From: Fragum whitleyi
Taxonomy: Eukaryota; Mollusca; Bivalvia; Cardiida; Cardiidae
Assembly (NCBI GenBank): GCA_948146395.1
Contig: OX411543.1
Coordinates: 48,894,517-48,958,516 of the forward strand
Length of the DNA stretch: 64,000 nt
Direction: 5' to 3'
Of the stretch, positions 1-10,214 are shown one piece after another (the stretch's first letter is position 1; every line of letters begins with the position of its first letter). The notes beneath the pieces are model-generated. The model saw only the letters and a list, made by a program, of their open reading frames with translations, was not told the origin of the DNA and did not search any database. The position numbers were made by a program, and so were the translations under genes.

Positions 1-205
1 TCACAACCGAGTTAGATATTTTTTTCATACAATACACTTAGTACGTATTATAATTATCTTATAATCTCTATTTGTCTTATTTTCGTCGATGTTTCTAACT
101 GAAATGCAAGTTTCTAAAAATAACCGCATTATATCATTTTTTTAAAAATGACTATGTGTTATCATAAAAAAATATCATACGGGATGTTATCACACGGATA
201 TTTGT
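1..205 (-). mobile_element. AT-rich palindromic MITE, partial copy cut by the window edge
   Basis: These 205 bases are the reverse complement of about 15540-15757. Both copies share the blocks cataatacactta-type, cttgcatttcag-type and ataatgcggttattttt. The sequence begins inside the element, whose palindromic end should continue to the left of the window. No coding capacity is visible. Confidence 0.7.
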
Positions 206-1020
206 ATAGTTATAAGATAAATATATTTGAAAAATGCCTTTGTTCCAGCAGAAGTCGCATTTCAAGGATTCTTATACAAGAAGGTAAACTTGTAATTATG
301 GATTCGGGAAATCAACCAAGTGAGTAAAATATCGACCCTAGTCAGTCAACGCAGTCCTCGCAATCTGACTAGGGTTCGACACTAAACGCAATACCCTGAC
401 GGTCTCTTTCTTGGACAAGGGTCACAGACGTATGTAGAAGTTGATTGGCTATTCTACAAAGGTGACGAAATAAAGACTTGGGACTTCAAAATTTCCTCAT
501 TTTCGCTCTTAAGGTTTTGGAAGAAAATTGAAAACAAAGCCTCGCACAGCTCAGAAATTGGAAGCCTTAAAATTCCATTGTCGACCTTTAAAGTTTAATG
601 AATAATATTCTCTTCTATTATAACTAATCAACGAAAATAATATTTTGCATATTTTTAATGATATAATCCTTCGATTCTCGACAAACAAATTTAAAATTCA
701 TTGAAATCAAATGACGCTTAATTGAAATTTCTGTTATCTAGAAAGAATCACATTCGTCCAGATTTCTTTCGTTCCATGCATTTTTAAAGCTTTCTAACGA
801 AATTCAATCTAATTGAATCATGTCCATTTAATATGTATAGATTTTTTGACACTAATATAACTCTGTCAAACAAAGTATAAAGTAACATTTAAGAGATACA
901 AACGAACGTGTTAACCTTTTCTTAACTTTTCTTTCTTTAATTTTCGGAATCCTTATTTTCAATAATAAGTTTGTTGTTCGCTTTTTCTAGATATATTAGA
1001 ACATTGTATCTCATAATACC
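206..1020. other. AT-rich non-coding stretch, probably 5' ARID3 intron or flank
   Basis: No exon is recognised here. A fragment of the GTGACCCGTCACGCGAAAAG MITE family lies at about 300-440 (a hairpin centred on gcgcaatctgactaggg-like sequence). The rest is unique-looking AT-rich DNA. Confidence 0.5.
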
Positions 1021-1225
1021 TACAGTCTATATTGCTAGAGCGACCACGTCTGTTAAGCGACCAGTTTCATTCAGCGATCACCATAAATGGTCTCTTCATC
1101 GTAAGCAATATCTCCGAAGAAGTTGACACTCATAAACGAAAGCGTGTTCATCAATGAATCTAAAGCAATGTTGATACTGTATGACGTAACTTCATTCATT
1201 TTAGTAAAGTCGATTTTATTGCAAG
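1021..1225 (+). mobile_element. Half copy of the GCGACCAC hairpin MITE
   Basis: The stretch begins tacagtctatattgctagag and continues with repeated ttaagcgacca-type motifs. It matches the first half of the fuller copy at 28280-28630. The second inverted arm is missing or too decayed to see. Confidence 0.6.
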
Positions 1226-1830
1226 CTGGTAATGGATAAAAGACAAAGATTCCCTACCGCTCCATGGCTGCCAAGACAATTCGCCCCTCATATCAATAAT
1301 CCCAGAGAAAAATGATCGCACAATTTCATTTCATTGTATTTTATGTCCGCGAAAGGTGTCAATTCAATTTGTGGATTTCAAGACTATTTTCTTGATATGG
1401 ATTTTATATTCCTTGCGGACCAAAGAAATTCCTTTTTGCTCGAATAAATATAAATCTAAATTTAATTTAACGGCTTCCTTAATTGATAGCGTCGACTTTT
1501 TGAAGAGAAATGCGATGTAATGCTGGGTGATATCGAATCGCACGATCTTTTTCGACGTAAAACCAACACATTATTATAAAAGCTAGTCCGTCATTTGGGA
1601 AAAAGAATCTGAAAAATGAAGGATTTCAATGAAGAATACGTGAACTCATTGGTTTGTATTTCTACTATTAATTCCTCGATCGAAAAGCTAAATCATTGGA
1701 AACGAAAAAGCTGAACTATTGGTTATTTTGATTAAACAAATGATGGATTAAATATGACCAAAGTGGTTTGACTTGTCCCCTTGATCGGCTTTTGGAAAAG
1801 TACTTTTCAAAAGCAGACTACTAAATCCCA

Positions 1831-2030
1831 GCCCCATTTGCTCAGTCAGTAGAGCACTCGACAACATACCTCGAGACGTCGGGTTCGTTTCCCGAGATGA
1901 CCAACTTTTAAAATAATCGCGTGTAATATGATTGACCTCTGGTGTGTCCGAGTTTTAAACACATTAGTAAATGTAGTTCCTGAGACATCAAAAGACAGAC
2001 ATTGTGTGTCTTAAAGGGATTTTAGATTAA
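1831..2030 (+). mobile_element. tRNA-derived SINE-like element or tRNA pseudogene
   Basis: A tRNA-like head at 1831-1911 has a box A-like block (ttgctcagtcagtagagca) and a box B-like block (gggttcgtttccc) at roughly normal spacing. No clean cloverleaf closes, and about 120 bases of non-tRNA sequence follow. This fits a SINE head better than a working tRNA gene. Confidence 0.45.
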
Positions 2031-3847
2031 GATATTTTTCCAATAATTTCATAAAATATATGTTGTGGTAAAAGCATTGGAATCGTCTCGATGAGGCGAT
2101 TCAACGAGTGCTCACAATATATGGTTTCGTTTGGAAATAACTAGTTTAATTTCGATTTAACCACCTCTTTATATGAAAGTATGGATGTGGAAATGGGCAT
2201 CTTGTTATACGGTGACCCCTTTCTTCTTGTTGTTGCTGTTGTTTTCCTTTTTTTTCAAATAATGTAATTTTTGATATGGTGATTAAATTTGAGGCACCAA
2301 ATGGCTGTAACACTGAATTCTTAAGTTCAATGAAAATGGAAATGACTTTTAACACGCAATTCCAATTCAGCTAGTTTTTAACGTAATTTGGAATTAAGAT
2401 GAACATTTTCATTGCGAGTTTCATGTACTGAACAATTAATTCATGACTGTCTTAGACATTTCTAATCGATCCCCTTGAATGAATTTTGAAGCTAATAAAC
2501 AAATTAAAGTCCTCTTTTAAGTTTTCTGAGGCACAGCCGCATCCATCTGGTGACTCAAATCCTGCGCATTGAATTGTTATACATGACGTCATACATTTAT
2601 CAACGATTCAATTCGCAGGAATCACTAGAGATGCGTTTCTTACATTGAGGTTCTTTAGAATCTTATTAGGCCTAAGGGTTAAGATGTCGCGGGTTTTTTT
2701 TTTTTTTTTTTGTGTGTGTTTTTTTTTCTCAATTAAGATTTTTAAATTTTTTAGGAATCTTAAGATAACTTAATGAGGAAACGAAGACGGTTTTGTATTG
2801 GCATAAAACGAGTAGCCTTAACTCAAAATATTGAAATCGTTTCTTGTGACGACTTAATAATCTTATTTAGTGGGAATTTAATCTTGCTCTTAAAAACGCA
2901 CTTCCGATGAAGGCGGCTGTGCCACAAGAAAGCTTGTGTTTTTATTTTACATTAAAAAATAATAAGGACATTCGATTTATACATATATTTACAAACATTT
3001 GGTCACTAAAACCTCTCTTTTTTCCCAAGAATAGATTGCATCTTTCCTTTATGGAACTATGTCTTTTCCTCTCAGAATTGAAGTCTTAAAACTGCAGTCG
3101 CAGCACGACTTTCAATTTTAGGTACTCTTTGGTAATTAATACCTAACATAATCTCTACTTGTTCTCTTTTATTAGGCATTCGTCACTCTTTTTTATCATA
3201 AATTCCTAATAACTATATATAAGGCTTCAAACGCTAAGGGACGAATTTGGGGAGAAAAATCGCTTTTATAATCTAACTGGATTTTTCAAGTCGGGTGCCA
3301 GGTGCCCGTGCGCCACTAATGTGTTTGACATCGCTTACCACGGCATCGCAAATTTCGATCTAATCCAATTGAAGCAATATTAGAGCATTGGATCCAAATA
3401 GCAGGCGAAGATTCCCGCAAATTACGGCAAATTAGGGCAGCGAATGTGGATAGATAAATTACTTTGGGGTATTTGTTCGGCCCGTTCATCGTTAGTTTTA
3501 TTAAATCTCAAACACGGTCTTCATATGATGAGAGGGGAGGCAGTATTTCTTAACACGTTAACCAGACGATAAAATATTAACCGGCTCAATTTCAAATAAT
3601 TTGCAGTCGATGATTTTTTTATTGTTTCGTTTTCATATTTTGGAAAAAAAAAAAACAGTGGGCAATAGAGAAATAAATTGCTAAACGTTTTATTTTTTGT
3701 TTGTTTGTTTGTTTTTTTTTTTTTTTCGTAATATTTTCCGTAGCCCTTTTCTATCCGAGGGGCGCCTGAAAGTAAAATTGTGTGGACCGGGTAAAATTCC
3801 GTCTCCCATCATGAAGTAACAAAGATAGACCTGCGCATAAACGTATG
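2031..3847. other. AT-rich non-coding stretch with simple repeats
   Basis: No exon or complete element is recognised. A short version of the GGAATCGTC/GACGATTCC-type hairpin lies near 2078-2102. Poly-T or poly-A tracts occur at about 2694-2728, 3642-3654 and 3692-3727. Confidence 0.5.
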
Positions 3848-4020
3848 TGACCCGTCAGTGAAAAGCTCTACCATCTTGTTAGTGCGTAAAATGTCGATCC
3901 TAGTCAGACTGCACGAATCGTGCAGGATGGCTAAGATCGACACTTTTCGTACTTGACAGATATTCTGAATCTAAAGTGGTCGTTTTATATTCCATTGAAA
4001 GAATTTTAGAGATTCGACCC
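3848..4020. mobile_element. Partial copy of the GTGACCCGTCACGCG MITE family
   Basis: The block starts gtgacccgtcagtgaaaag and contains the family's central hairpin: an arm with gtcgatcctagtcagactgc, then its inverted partner. It is shorter than the copies at 9324, 43245 and 50618. Confidence 0.6.
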
Positions 4021-4205
4021 CTGTTTGGCCTCAACTGGAACCGGTCCCCTTTTCAAATATTTATCACGCAGTTTTCAGCTTTTTGCGTTGTGGGTTATAT
4101 TCAAATTATCTTTAGACACCCTTTTTGTCATCTATGAATATTCGAGAACTCAATTTTTCATAGAAACGTCGAGTTTAAAACTTTGAACTTATGCATGCAA
4201 ATTGA

Positions 4206-4300
4206 AACCTCTTATTTCAAAGGTCTACCCCCCATGCAATTTGCATTTTTTGTTTCAAAGGTCTACCCCCATGCAATTTGTATCTTTTTGTTTCAAAGAT
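4206..4300 (+). repeat. Direct tandem duplication of about 48 bp
   Basis: The block tttcaaaggtctaccccc followed by atgcaatttg occurs twice in succession, and a third partial unit begins tttcaaag. The units differ at a few bases. It looks like a simple local duplication. Confidence 0.75.
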
Positions 4301-4726
4301 TCGTGGCATGACTGTAGAAGAGAAAAAAAGCTGTTGAAGTTGAAATATTTATAGAATTTAAAAAAGGAATGCCGTTTTTGCAATTATGTAAAATTGCATA
4401 ATAAAACGTATTTCTATCTTCAACAAAGTGAATTATTTTTAACCAAAATAAGGAAAAATTATTATGCATTACTTGTTCTACTTCTGTATATGTAATATTC
4501 ATATAATTCGTTGATTGTTCCATTTTTGTTACTTAGAACTTAGATTGTCTGCATCCGAGTTCAAAAAACTCCTTGTGCATTCAAATCATAAAAGGATAAT
4601 TGTTTGTCTTAGTGTTAGTTTTACTTATCTTTTCATCTATGTACCAACAAAGGCTTCTAATTTACAACAAAGGTTTGCAGCTTAAATAAATTGAATTTTG
4701 TGAAAAAACGTTTCAAACCCTTATGC

Positions 4727-4834
4727 ATTCAGCATGACAAAACGGCACAAACTGTTTGCAAATTATACCCCGCATTGCGCATGCACTTGCGTGCAATGCG
4801 GGGCATAATTTGCAAACAGTTTGCATCATTCAGG
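4727..4834. mobile_element. Hairpin element H, stem type A (ACTGTTTGCAAATTATACCCC)
   Basis: A nearly perfect inverted repeat runs from the gcatgacaaaacgg block to ttgcatcattcagg. The arms share aaactgtttgcaaattata and ccccgcattgcg. The loop region reads catgcacttgcgtg. The same core recurs at 7257, 20808 and 54296. Small open frames across it are by-products of the palindrome. Confidence 0.85.
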
Positions 4835-5033
4835 TTTTCTAAACACATGACAGAGCAGGAATATGTCGTGAGCAGCATAAAAAAGAGTTAAGATTCAAGA
4901 CTTTGTCCTTCTTTCCTGTGCATTGCAGTCTAAATGAAGAGATATTTGTATACGTTATTGTGACGGTTAATTTTTTGTCTTTACCATTAGCAGTAACAGC
5001 TTATATGCCATGCGTTTAAGAGGAAATTGTTTG

Positions 5034-5225
5034 CGAAACGTTTGAGAAGCGTTACCCCGCTTTTCAAAGGTACTCAGCTAAAAAGACCGCCTTGTTGGCC
5101 TTGTGGTAAAGTTACTCAAGTCTAAACCTAGCGGTCCGTGGTTTGATCAATTCCTTCGCCGGGTTGTGGTTTTTGGTAAAACCCTTATAAGTTAGCCCGA
5201 GTTCACCTAGTGTTGAACTGGGAAG
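5034..5225 (+). mobile_element. tRNA-like SINE head next to a hairpin H fragment
   Basis: A fragment of hairpin family H lies at about 5034-5070 (gtttgagaagcgttaccccg). A tRNA-like segment from about 5085 has a box A-like ggccttgtggtaaag and a degenerate box B-like gtggtttgatcaattcc. A non-tRNA body follows, with the short inverted motif gttcacctagtgttgaact. This is probably a SINE and not a functional tRNA. Confidence 0.4.
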
Positions 5226-5546
5226 CAATTTTTAATTCGTATGCAAAGGGTTTAATTATTTGCAGTTTTTAACGTTTCGTTATCCTGAACGCAAGGCAGG
5301 GTCGAGTGTTCGAGAGTGACCCCATAAGCTTTTGTCGTTATCGAACTAAAATTGATACGTATAAAGTGAAGCGAGGTACAAATTTTAAATGTTCGTAGAC
5401 GTCTCCAGAAAGCATCCAGAAAGCAGCCTTGCATTCATTCGGGATGAAAAAAAATTATATTACGTTTTGCACGTGCACTTGCGGGCAAAGCAGGTTGTAA
5501 TTTGTAACGATTCGCACTGTTTTGTCACTCTGCAGCCCAGGACCAG

Positions 5547-5677
5547 CCCTGTATTCAGGATGTAAAAGCGTTTCGCGAGCGCTTTGAGATGATACCCCGC
5601 TTTGCACGTGCACATACGTGCAAAGCGAGGTATCAATTCGAAAGCGCTTCGCTAACGTTGTCATCCTGAACTCAGGG
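5547..5677. mobile_element. Hairpin element H, stem type B (CGTTTCGCGAACGTTTT)
   Basis: Terminal inverted blocks of the form CCTG-TTCAGGATG bound a palindrome. Its arms are aaaagcgtttcgcgagcgct and gataccccgctttgcacgtg. A further partial H copy lies just upstream at about 5455-5530. The same core is present in stem type A copies, so both belong to one family. Confidence 0.85.
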
Positions 5678-6718
5678 CACGCTTATTTTTGTCTTACATA
5701 CGGTAGTTTCTAGGGATCAAAACTTCTGAAGAAATGGATCTTAACAATAAAATGAGTAAATAACAAGAAATATTTCTGTTTACGCTGGTTGACATATTCA
5801 ATTATCTTCGTCGTATTTTTATAAGTGATTCCGATATGAAATATGTGTCCCTTATAAAGGATTGAAGGATACAATTGATCTTGATATACATTTATAACAT
5901 ACCAATTTGAATATGCAATACTTAAAGTTTAAAGGGTCAAAATGACTCATGAAAAAAGGACTTTTTCCATATTTAATGGGGTCAAACCCAATTTTAAAGG
6001 CCAAACACGAGCCCTACTATTTGCATAGACTGGGTCCCCGCTCCTGTCACATATCGATACTAGACAGCGGGCTACCAGTTTACTATTTGAACAGACCCGA
6101 AAGATTTAATAGCAGAAAGTTTGTGTCGAACCATACGTAGGTATTGAGAATGGAGAAATCTGATTTGTTGACTAATTGGTATTAAGATTAAGTGATAAAT
6201 TATCGGCCGTTTATTTCGTCCCAAAGGGACGTCGTTAGAGACGTATTGCTGAATTATTTAATGTATCTAACCCCGTTATAAGGCCACTTTTCTCTAATCA
6301 CTTATTCCGTTTTATCAATACCACTTTGCTGAGATTCAATAATTGTATTAGCGGCATTTACAAAACAGCCAAATATAACTTAATACTCTTTATGCTTTTC
6401 AAAAGAAGAGTCAGTGTTGTTTTTTTGCGTATTTTTCTAGAACGATCCATCTTTATATGGTTGAACCGTAGTTCCTATATGCCTTTGAGATGAAGTTAAT
6501 TTTGGTGTCAAAGTTATAAAAATATTCAACAAGTTATTTGAACCATTTCGCGCACAAGCACTTAATATGATGTTGTCCTTTCAATCGTTTATGGTGCTTT
6601 ATGCATAGTTCGACATGTAAAAAAATAAACGCGATAGTTCGTTGGATGATGTTTTTAAAAAGAGGCCTTTTCTAGAATAAACGTTAGCCTAATAGTCACA
6701 CCAACTTTTAACGTTTAA

Positions 6719-6846
6719 GCCAGTACGGCGTCAAGAGGAAAACGTCCGCAAAACGTTCAAAGTTAAATCCGGCTTTGCATGTATACTCACGGACAAAGCG
6801 ATTTATTTTCTTAAACTTTTTCTCAAACGGTTTTGCATCCTGAACG
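6719..6846. mobile_element. Hairpin element H, diverged copy
   Basis: Decayed arms aaacgtccgcaaaacgttc and aactttttctcaaacggttt surround a ggctttgcatgtatactcac core. The right end, gttttgcatcctgaacg, matches the family terminus. Confidence 0.7.
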
Positions 6847-7256
6847 AAGAATTATATACATTAAATGGTAATTTGTAAAATTTGCGACTGAAAACTTGAT
6901 CTATGTGGGACAAAATGTTATTATCCGGACTATTTTTATGTGTACCGGGCTACAATAATCTACTGGGTGATTTGGTGATTTGCGATATAAACAAATTTTC
7001 TATGAATAATAGATGCAAGTACAAACAATCAAGTACATTGCTTTTTAGCAGATTTAAAAGCTTTACTATTTGATCCCGTTTTATCACCTGTATTGATTTG
7101 GTTCACTGGAAAAGGAATTCGGTTTTGCAGACGCTTCATACATTCAAGCTCAAAGTTTTAAAGCAATAACATAACATGTGAGCCATCAATCGAAAAGGGA
7201 ACATTAGGAAACCATGCAAAGCATTTCTTCAGTAATTAAATTCCGCAGAGGTCAAC

Positions 7257-7375
7257 CAGTCCTGCGCGCAGGATACCAAAACGATGCAAACTGTCTGCAA
7301 ATTATACCCCAATTTGCACGAAAGTGCCAGTGCATGGCGGGACATAATTTGAGAAAAGTTATTATAATAACCTAA
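7257..7375. mobile_element. Hairpin element H, stem type A, diverged copy
   Basis: It contains cctgcgcgcaggataccaaa, then gatgcaaactgtctgcaaat and a decayed core, then gggacataatttgag. The right terminus is lost. Confidence 0.65.
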
Positions 7376-7399
7376 ATGACTAAATCGAATTGTAAAACA

Positions 7400-8263
7400 A
7401 TTGCCTGTGGAATTAAAGTAATATTTTATATAATATTTCATGAAATAAGGTTTATCAATGAATTGAATATCTAATGAATTGGCGATGATGTATTATACTT
7501 TCAGTTTAACTTTTGATTGATAAGCCAAATAAAATCGCTTTTAATGGAAAATAAAGTTTTCCACTTGAAACTTGAATATACATCTAATTTAATCTATAAT
7601 CTTTTTCATGGCGTAATAAATCACAATAAAATCCTACAGCAAATAGTCACACGGGAAGTAGGAATATCAAACTAATTTGCATATTCATTATTAATGAGAC
7701 GTTTGATATCGTTACCGTATCAGAATCCCCTAAACGCTCATCGATATTGGTTAATACCTGGTACCTAGTATCCACACAGGTGTAAAATTGGTGAGAAAGT
7801 CGGAAACAAGTATACTTATCCTCGATTTTAACCCTTGTTATGCTGATCCCGGTATATATTTTGAAAAAGGTATCGACAAAGACCAGTCTGGACACTTACA
7901 AGTACAGTCTGATCTTTATCCATTCTCCATGACTTTCCATTTTCATTCAGAAAATTTAAAGGAAAAAAAATATTTCAAATAAAATTATTATATAGCAAAA
8001 AGTGCATCCAGTACTTTCACCACTTTGATATTATGCAAATTTACCAAAGTTTTTATACAGCATGATATGGGCTATACACGGAATTGACAGAAAATGAAAT
8101 GCCAATTAATCACTTTTTTCGCCATATCTAATTTTTTATTTAGATACTTGATTAAATTCATAAATACATTTTGAATATAGGTACTCAAGTCAACATTGAT
8201 AATGTATGATCCGCTTGTCACACTAATATTCTACGGCATCCCTAACTGATCATGCTTCAATTT
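7400..8263. other. AT-rich non-coding stretch before the first visible ARID3 exon
   Basis: I see no exon, RNA gene or recognisable element here. It is presumed to be ARID3 intron because the exon at 8456 is internal. Confidence 0.5.
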
Positions 8264-8331
8264 TTTCATGGCAAAGTTCTAATTTACAGTATTTGAAACT
8301 TTCAAAAACTGTAAATTAGAACTTTACCATG

Positions 8332-8334
<3 letters not shown>
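8264..8334. repeat. Short hairpin about 120 bases upstream of an ARID3 exon
   Basis: The left arm ttcatggcaaagttctaat and its continuation ttacagt pair with actgtaaattagaacttt and accatgaa. The arms are about 26 bp with one mismatch, around a 17-19-base loop. A poly-G run follows at 8346-8362. Confidence 0.8.
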
Positions 8335-8362
<28 letters not shown>

Positions 8363-8455
8363 TGCAACAAAACACCTACAGAACTACGTGGGACTATTTT
8401 TTTCTAAATGGAACTATTTTTTCCTATATTAAACGTAACTTTTGTATCTCTTCAG

Positions 8456-8639
8456 GTTCTCCAGTCAACAGAATTCCTATTATGGCTAAACAGACGCTCG
8501 ATTTATACGAGCTCTTCAAACACGTGGTCTCAAAAGGCGGTCTCGTGGAGGTCATCAACAAGAAATTATGGCGCGAAATTACAAAAGGCTTGAATCTCCC
8601 ATCATCTATCACTAGTGCTGCATTTACCTTAAGAACACA
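8456..8639 (+). CDS. ARID3: ARID3 / dead ringer homologue, internal exon encoding the ARID domain core
   Basis: This exon encodes the central and C-terminal ARID helices, which bind AT-rich DNA in the nucleus. The translation contains PVNRIPIMAKQTLDLYELF, GGLVEVINKKLWREITKGLN and SITSAAFTLRT, all hallmarks of the ARID3 (BRIGHT/dead ringer) subfamily rather than ARID1, 2, 4 or 5. The acceptor is a pyrimidine-rich stretch ending ttcag at 8455. The exon starts with the last two bases of a codon (gt), fitting the Gly before SPVNR in the family. The donor is at 8640 (gtaagt), after two bases of the Gln codon. The reading frame upstream of 8456 is intron and passes through a poly-G run. The preceding exon, which should encode the first ARID helices, is not visible in the window. 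Confidence 0.95.
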
Positions 8640-8664
8640 GTAAGTTTGTCTTAATGATAACCAA

Positions 8665-8793
8665 CCTGCTTTCATAGTGTAAAAGCGTGTACAGATTTTT
8701 TTAAAGTTTTTTCCCGGCTTTGCAGGTGGATATACGTGCAAAGCGAAGTAATATTCATCAAACGTTTCACGAAAATTTTCAAACTGAACGCAG
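8665..8793. mobile_element. Hairpin element H, diverged copy in an ARID3 intron
   Basis: The copy begins about 25 bases after the donor site at 8640. It keeps the ggctttgcaggtggatatac and cgtgcaaagcg core and ends aaactgaacgcagg. The stem is imperfect. Confidence 0.65.
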
Positions 8794-9027
8794 GTTTTAA
8801 GTGTGAAAACTCAACATTGAAAAGATTGCATTCGTTCTTCTTTACATTCTATTTATTTCAGTCACAATAGATACATTAGGCATTCTTGTTTAAGTCCAAA
8901 GCCAAGTCATATACCAAACCATACTTACTACAACATTATACGTTTAAACTTCTATAATAATTGGCATAATACTTCACCATGATTAAATTCTAGAATAGCT
9001 GTAAGAATCACAACCGCATCATTTCAG

Positions 9028-9242
9028 ATATATGAAGTATTTATATCCATACGAATGCGAGAAGTTGCGGTTAAGCACACCACAAGAACTCCAGGCGGCC
9101 ATCGACGGAAATCGGCGAGAGGGTCGCCGGTCTAGTTACGGGTACGACCTCTCCCCGGGACCAACCCTGATCCCTTCTACCCACCCCCACCCCCACCTTA
9201 TGAATGGTATGATGAATGGGAAGTTCGGAGGGCCAGGGTCAG
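9028..9242 (+). CDS. ARID3: ARID3 homologue, exon with the end of the ARID domain and the extended C-terminal segment
   Basis: The exon completes the Gln codon and continues with YMKYLYPYECEKLRLSTPQE, then LQAAIDGNRREGRRSSYGYD. This is the extended-ARID C-terminal helix typical of ARID3 proteins. After it comes a low-complexity Pro/His/Gly/Met-rich linker with a run of alternating His-Pro and MNGMMNG. The acceptor is atttcag at 9021-9027 and the donor is gtatgt at 9243. The exon ends one base into a codon, which the next exon completes as Glu. The frame stays open past the donor into the intron as far as 9367, but that extension is a MITE and is not conserved. Confidence 0.93.
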
Positions 9243-9323
9243 GTATGTTGCTAGGTATCTATATATTTTATTATTTATCAATCTTTCATTTTCTTTCTTT
9301 CCCTCAAATCGACTATAATGATT

Positions 9324-9594
9324 GTGATCCGTCACGCGAAAAGGGACCATCTGGGAACCCAATGAAATAAATATTTGACAAAGAGATAGGGTCCAGCAAA
9401 AGTCAACCAGAGGTCGCGTTTCAAAAATTCTTTCTCGGGAAAGAAGATTACTCATTCTAGATTCAAAAAATAAGCAAAAGTTAGGAAAGTTTTTACCCGA
9501 GTCAATCTGCGCAATCCGCTCGGTTTGACAAGGGTCGACACTCTTCGAACTACCAATGTGGTACCTTTTCGCGTGACGGGTCACATTTGTTTCA
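9324..9594. mobile_element. GTGACCCGTCACGCGAAAAGG MITE, full-length copy in an ARID3 intron
   Basis: Terminal inverted repeats tgatccgtcacgcgaaaagg and cttttcgcgtgacgggtcac bound about 270 bases. Internal sub-blocks are gggtccagcaaaagtcaacc, aggtcgcgtttcaaaaattc and a central hairpin gcgcaatccgctcggtttga. Other copies are at 43245, 50618, 51099 and 51930. There is no coding capacity; it is presumably mobilised in trans. Confidence 0.85.
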
Positions 9595-9619
9595 TAAACA
9601 CATGGGTTCGCTTCCAAGC

Positions 9620-9990
9620 GGTGACACGGTCAAATCCATTCCGAAATTTGTCTCCCACTAATTGGTGGATAATGGTAATTTTTAATAAACTTAAATGGAG
9701 GTTAGGAAGGGATGTCATGATTAAACTGTGGCGAAAACACCAGGATTCCATTCTTGTGTACTCCAGTCGACTGAAAACTGTTACAAGTGGCGTTGAATCC
9801 CAATCAATCACTCATCCTTTACGACTAATCGTAGACCTATGTTGGATAGTAGCTAGATTCTAGGAAGGGATGTGATGGCGGTACTAGTTTGAGAAATACC
9901 AGGCATCCGTTGTTAGGTGTTCCAGCGCCGCGATATAACTGAAAAATTTTTGAAAGAGGTATTATGCCCAATCAAACAAACAAAATCATT
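9620..9990 (+). mobile_element. Two head-to-tail, headless SINE copies
   Basis: Two diverged copies of the 3' body of the SINE at 57181-57455 follow one another. The first ends gttgaatcccaatcaatcac near 9812. The second contains gacctatgttggatagtagc, gaagggatgtgatggcggta and ccgcgatataactgaaaaat. The tRNA-derived head is absent from both. Confidence 0.65.
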
Positions 9991-10151
9991 TAGTCATCAT
10001 GCGTATTTAGACATTTCAGTCCGTTTTTCCGTTTGCACTTTATAATTAGATATATAGCAAATCTATGAAATGACTAACAAAATGTAAGGGTATTAATTCC
10101 GAAATGATTCGGACAACAATATCTACAAACCATTATATTTCCGTATTTTAG

Positions 10152-10214
10152 AACGGCGGTCTCCCATCAGTAGCCTGAGGCAGTTTTGGCAGCTTCAAGC
10201 CCAGCAACAACTAT
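10152..10214 (+). CDS. ARID3: ARID3 homologue, short 63-base exon in the post-ARID linker
   Basis: This small symmetrical exon lies between a ttttag acceptor (10151) and a gtaagt donor (10215). With the incoming base it reads ERRSPISSLRQFWQLQAQQQ followed by Leu. The peptide is Gln-rich and probably helical. It occupies the region where vertebrate ARID3 proteins carry an Ala/Gln-rich stretch before REKLES. The exon is phase 1 on both sides and 63 bases long, so skipping it would keep the frame. I recognise it from splice signals and phase agreement, not from strong sequence identity. Confidence 0.8.

Noticed and set aside
8329..8455. Met start at 8329 for the ARID3 frame
   Set aside because: The segment before 8456 is a poly-G and pyrimidine-rich intron with a clear acceptor. 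The ARID domain would begin in its middle, so the exon is internal.
1..8455. Upstream ARID3 exons encoding the first ARID helices
   Set aside because: I looked for the family's LFxFMQKRG-type sequence ending one base into a Gly codon and found none, so those exons are assumed to lie outside the window.
9243..9370. Extension of the ARID3 exon past 9242
   Set aside because: A good gtatgt donor lies at 9243, the following frame is AT-rich and enters a MITE, and the next exon joins in phase from 9242.
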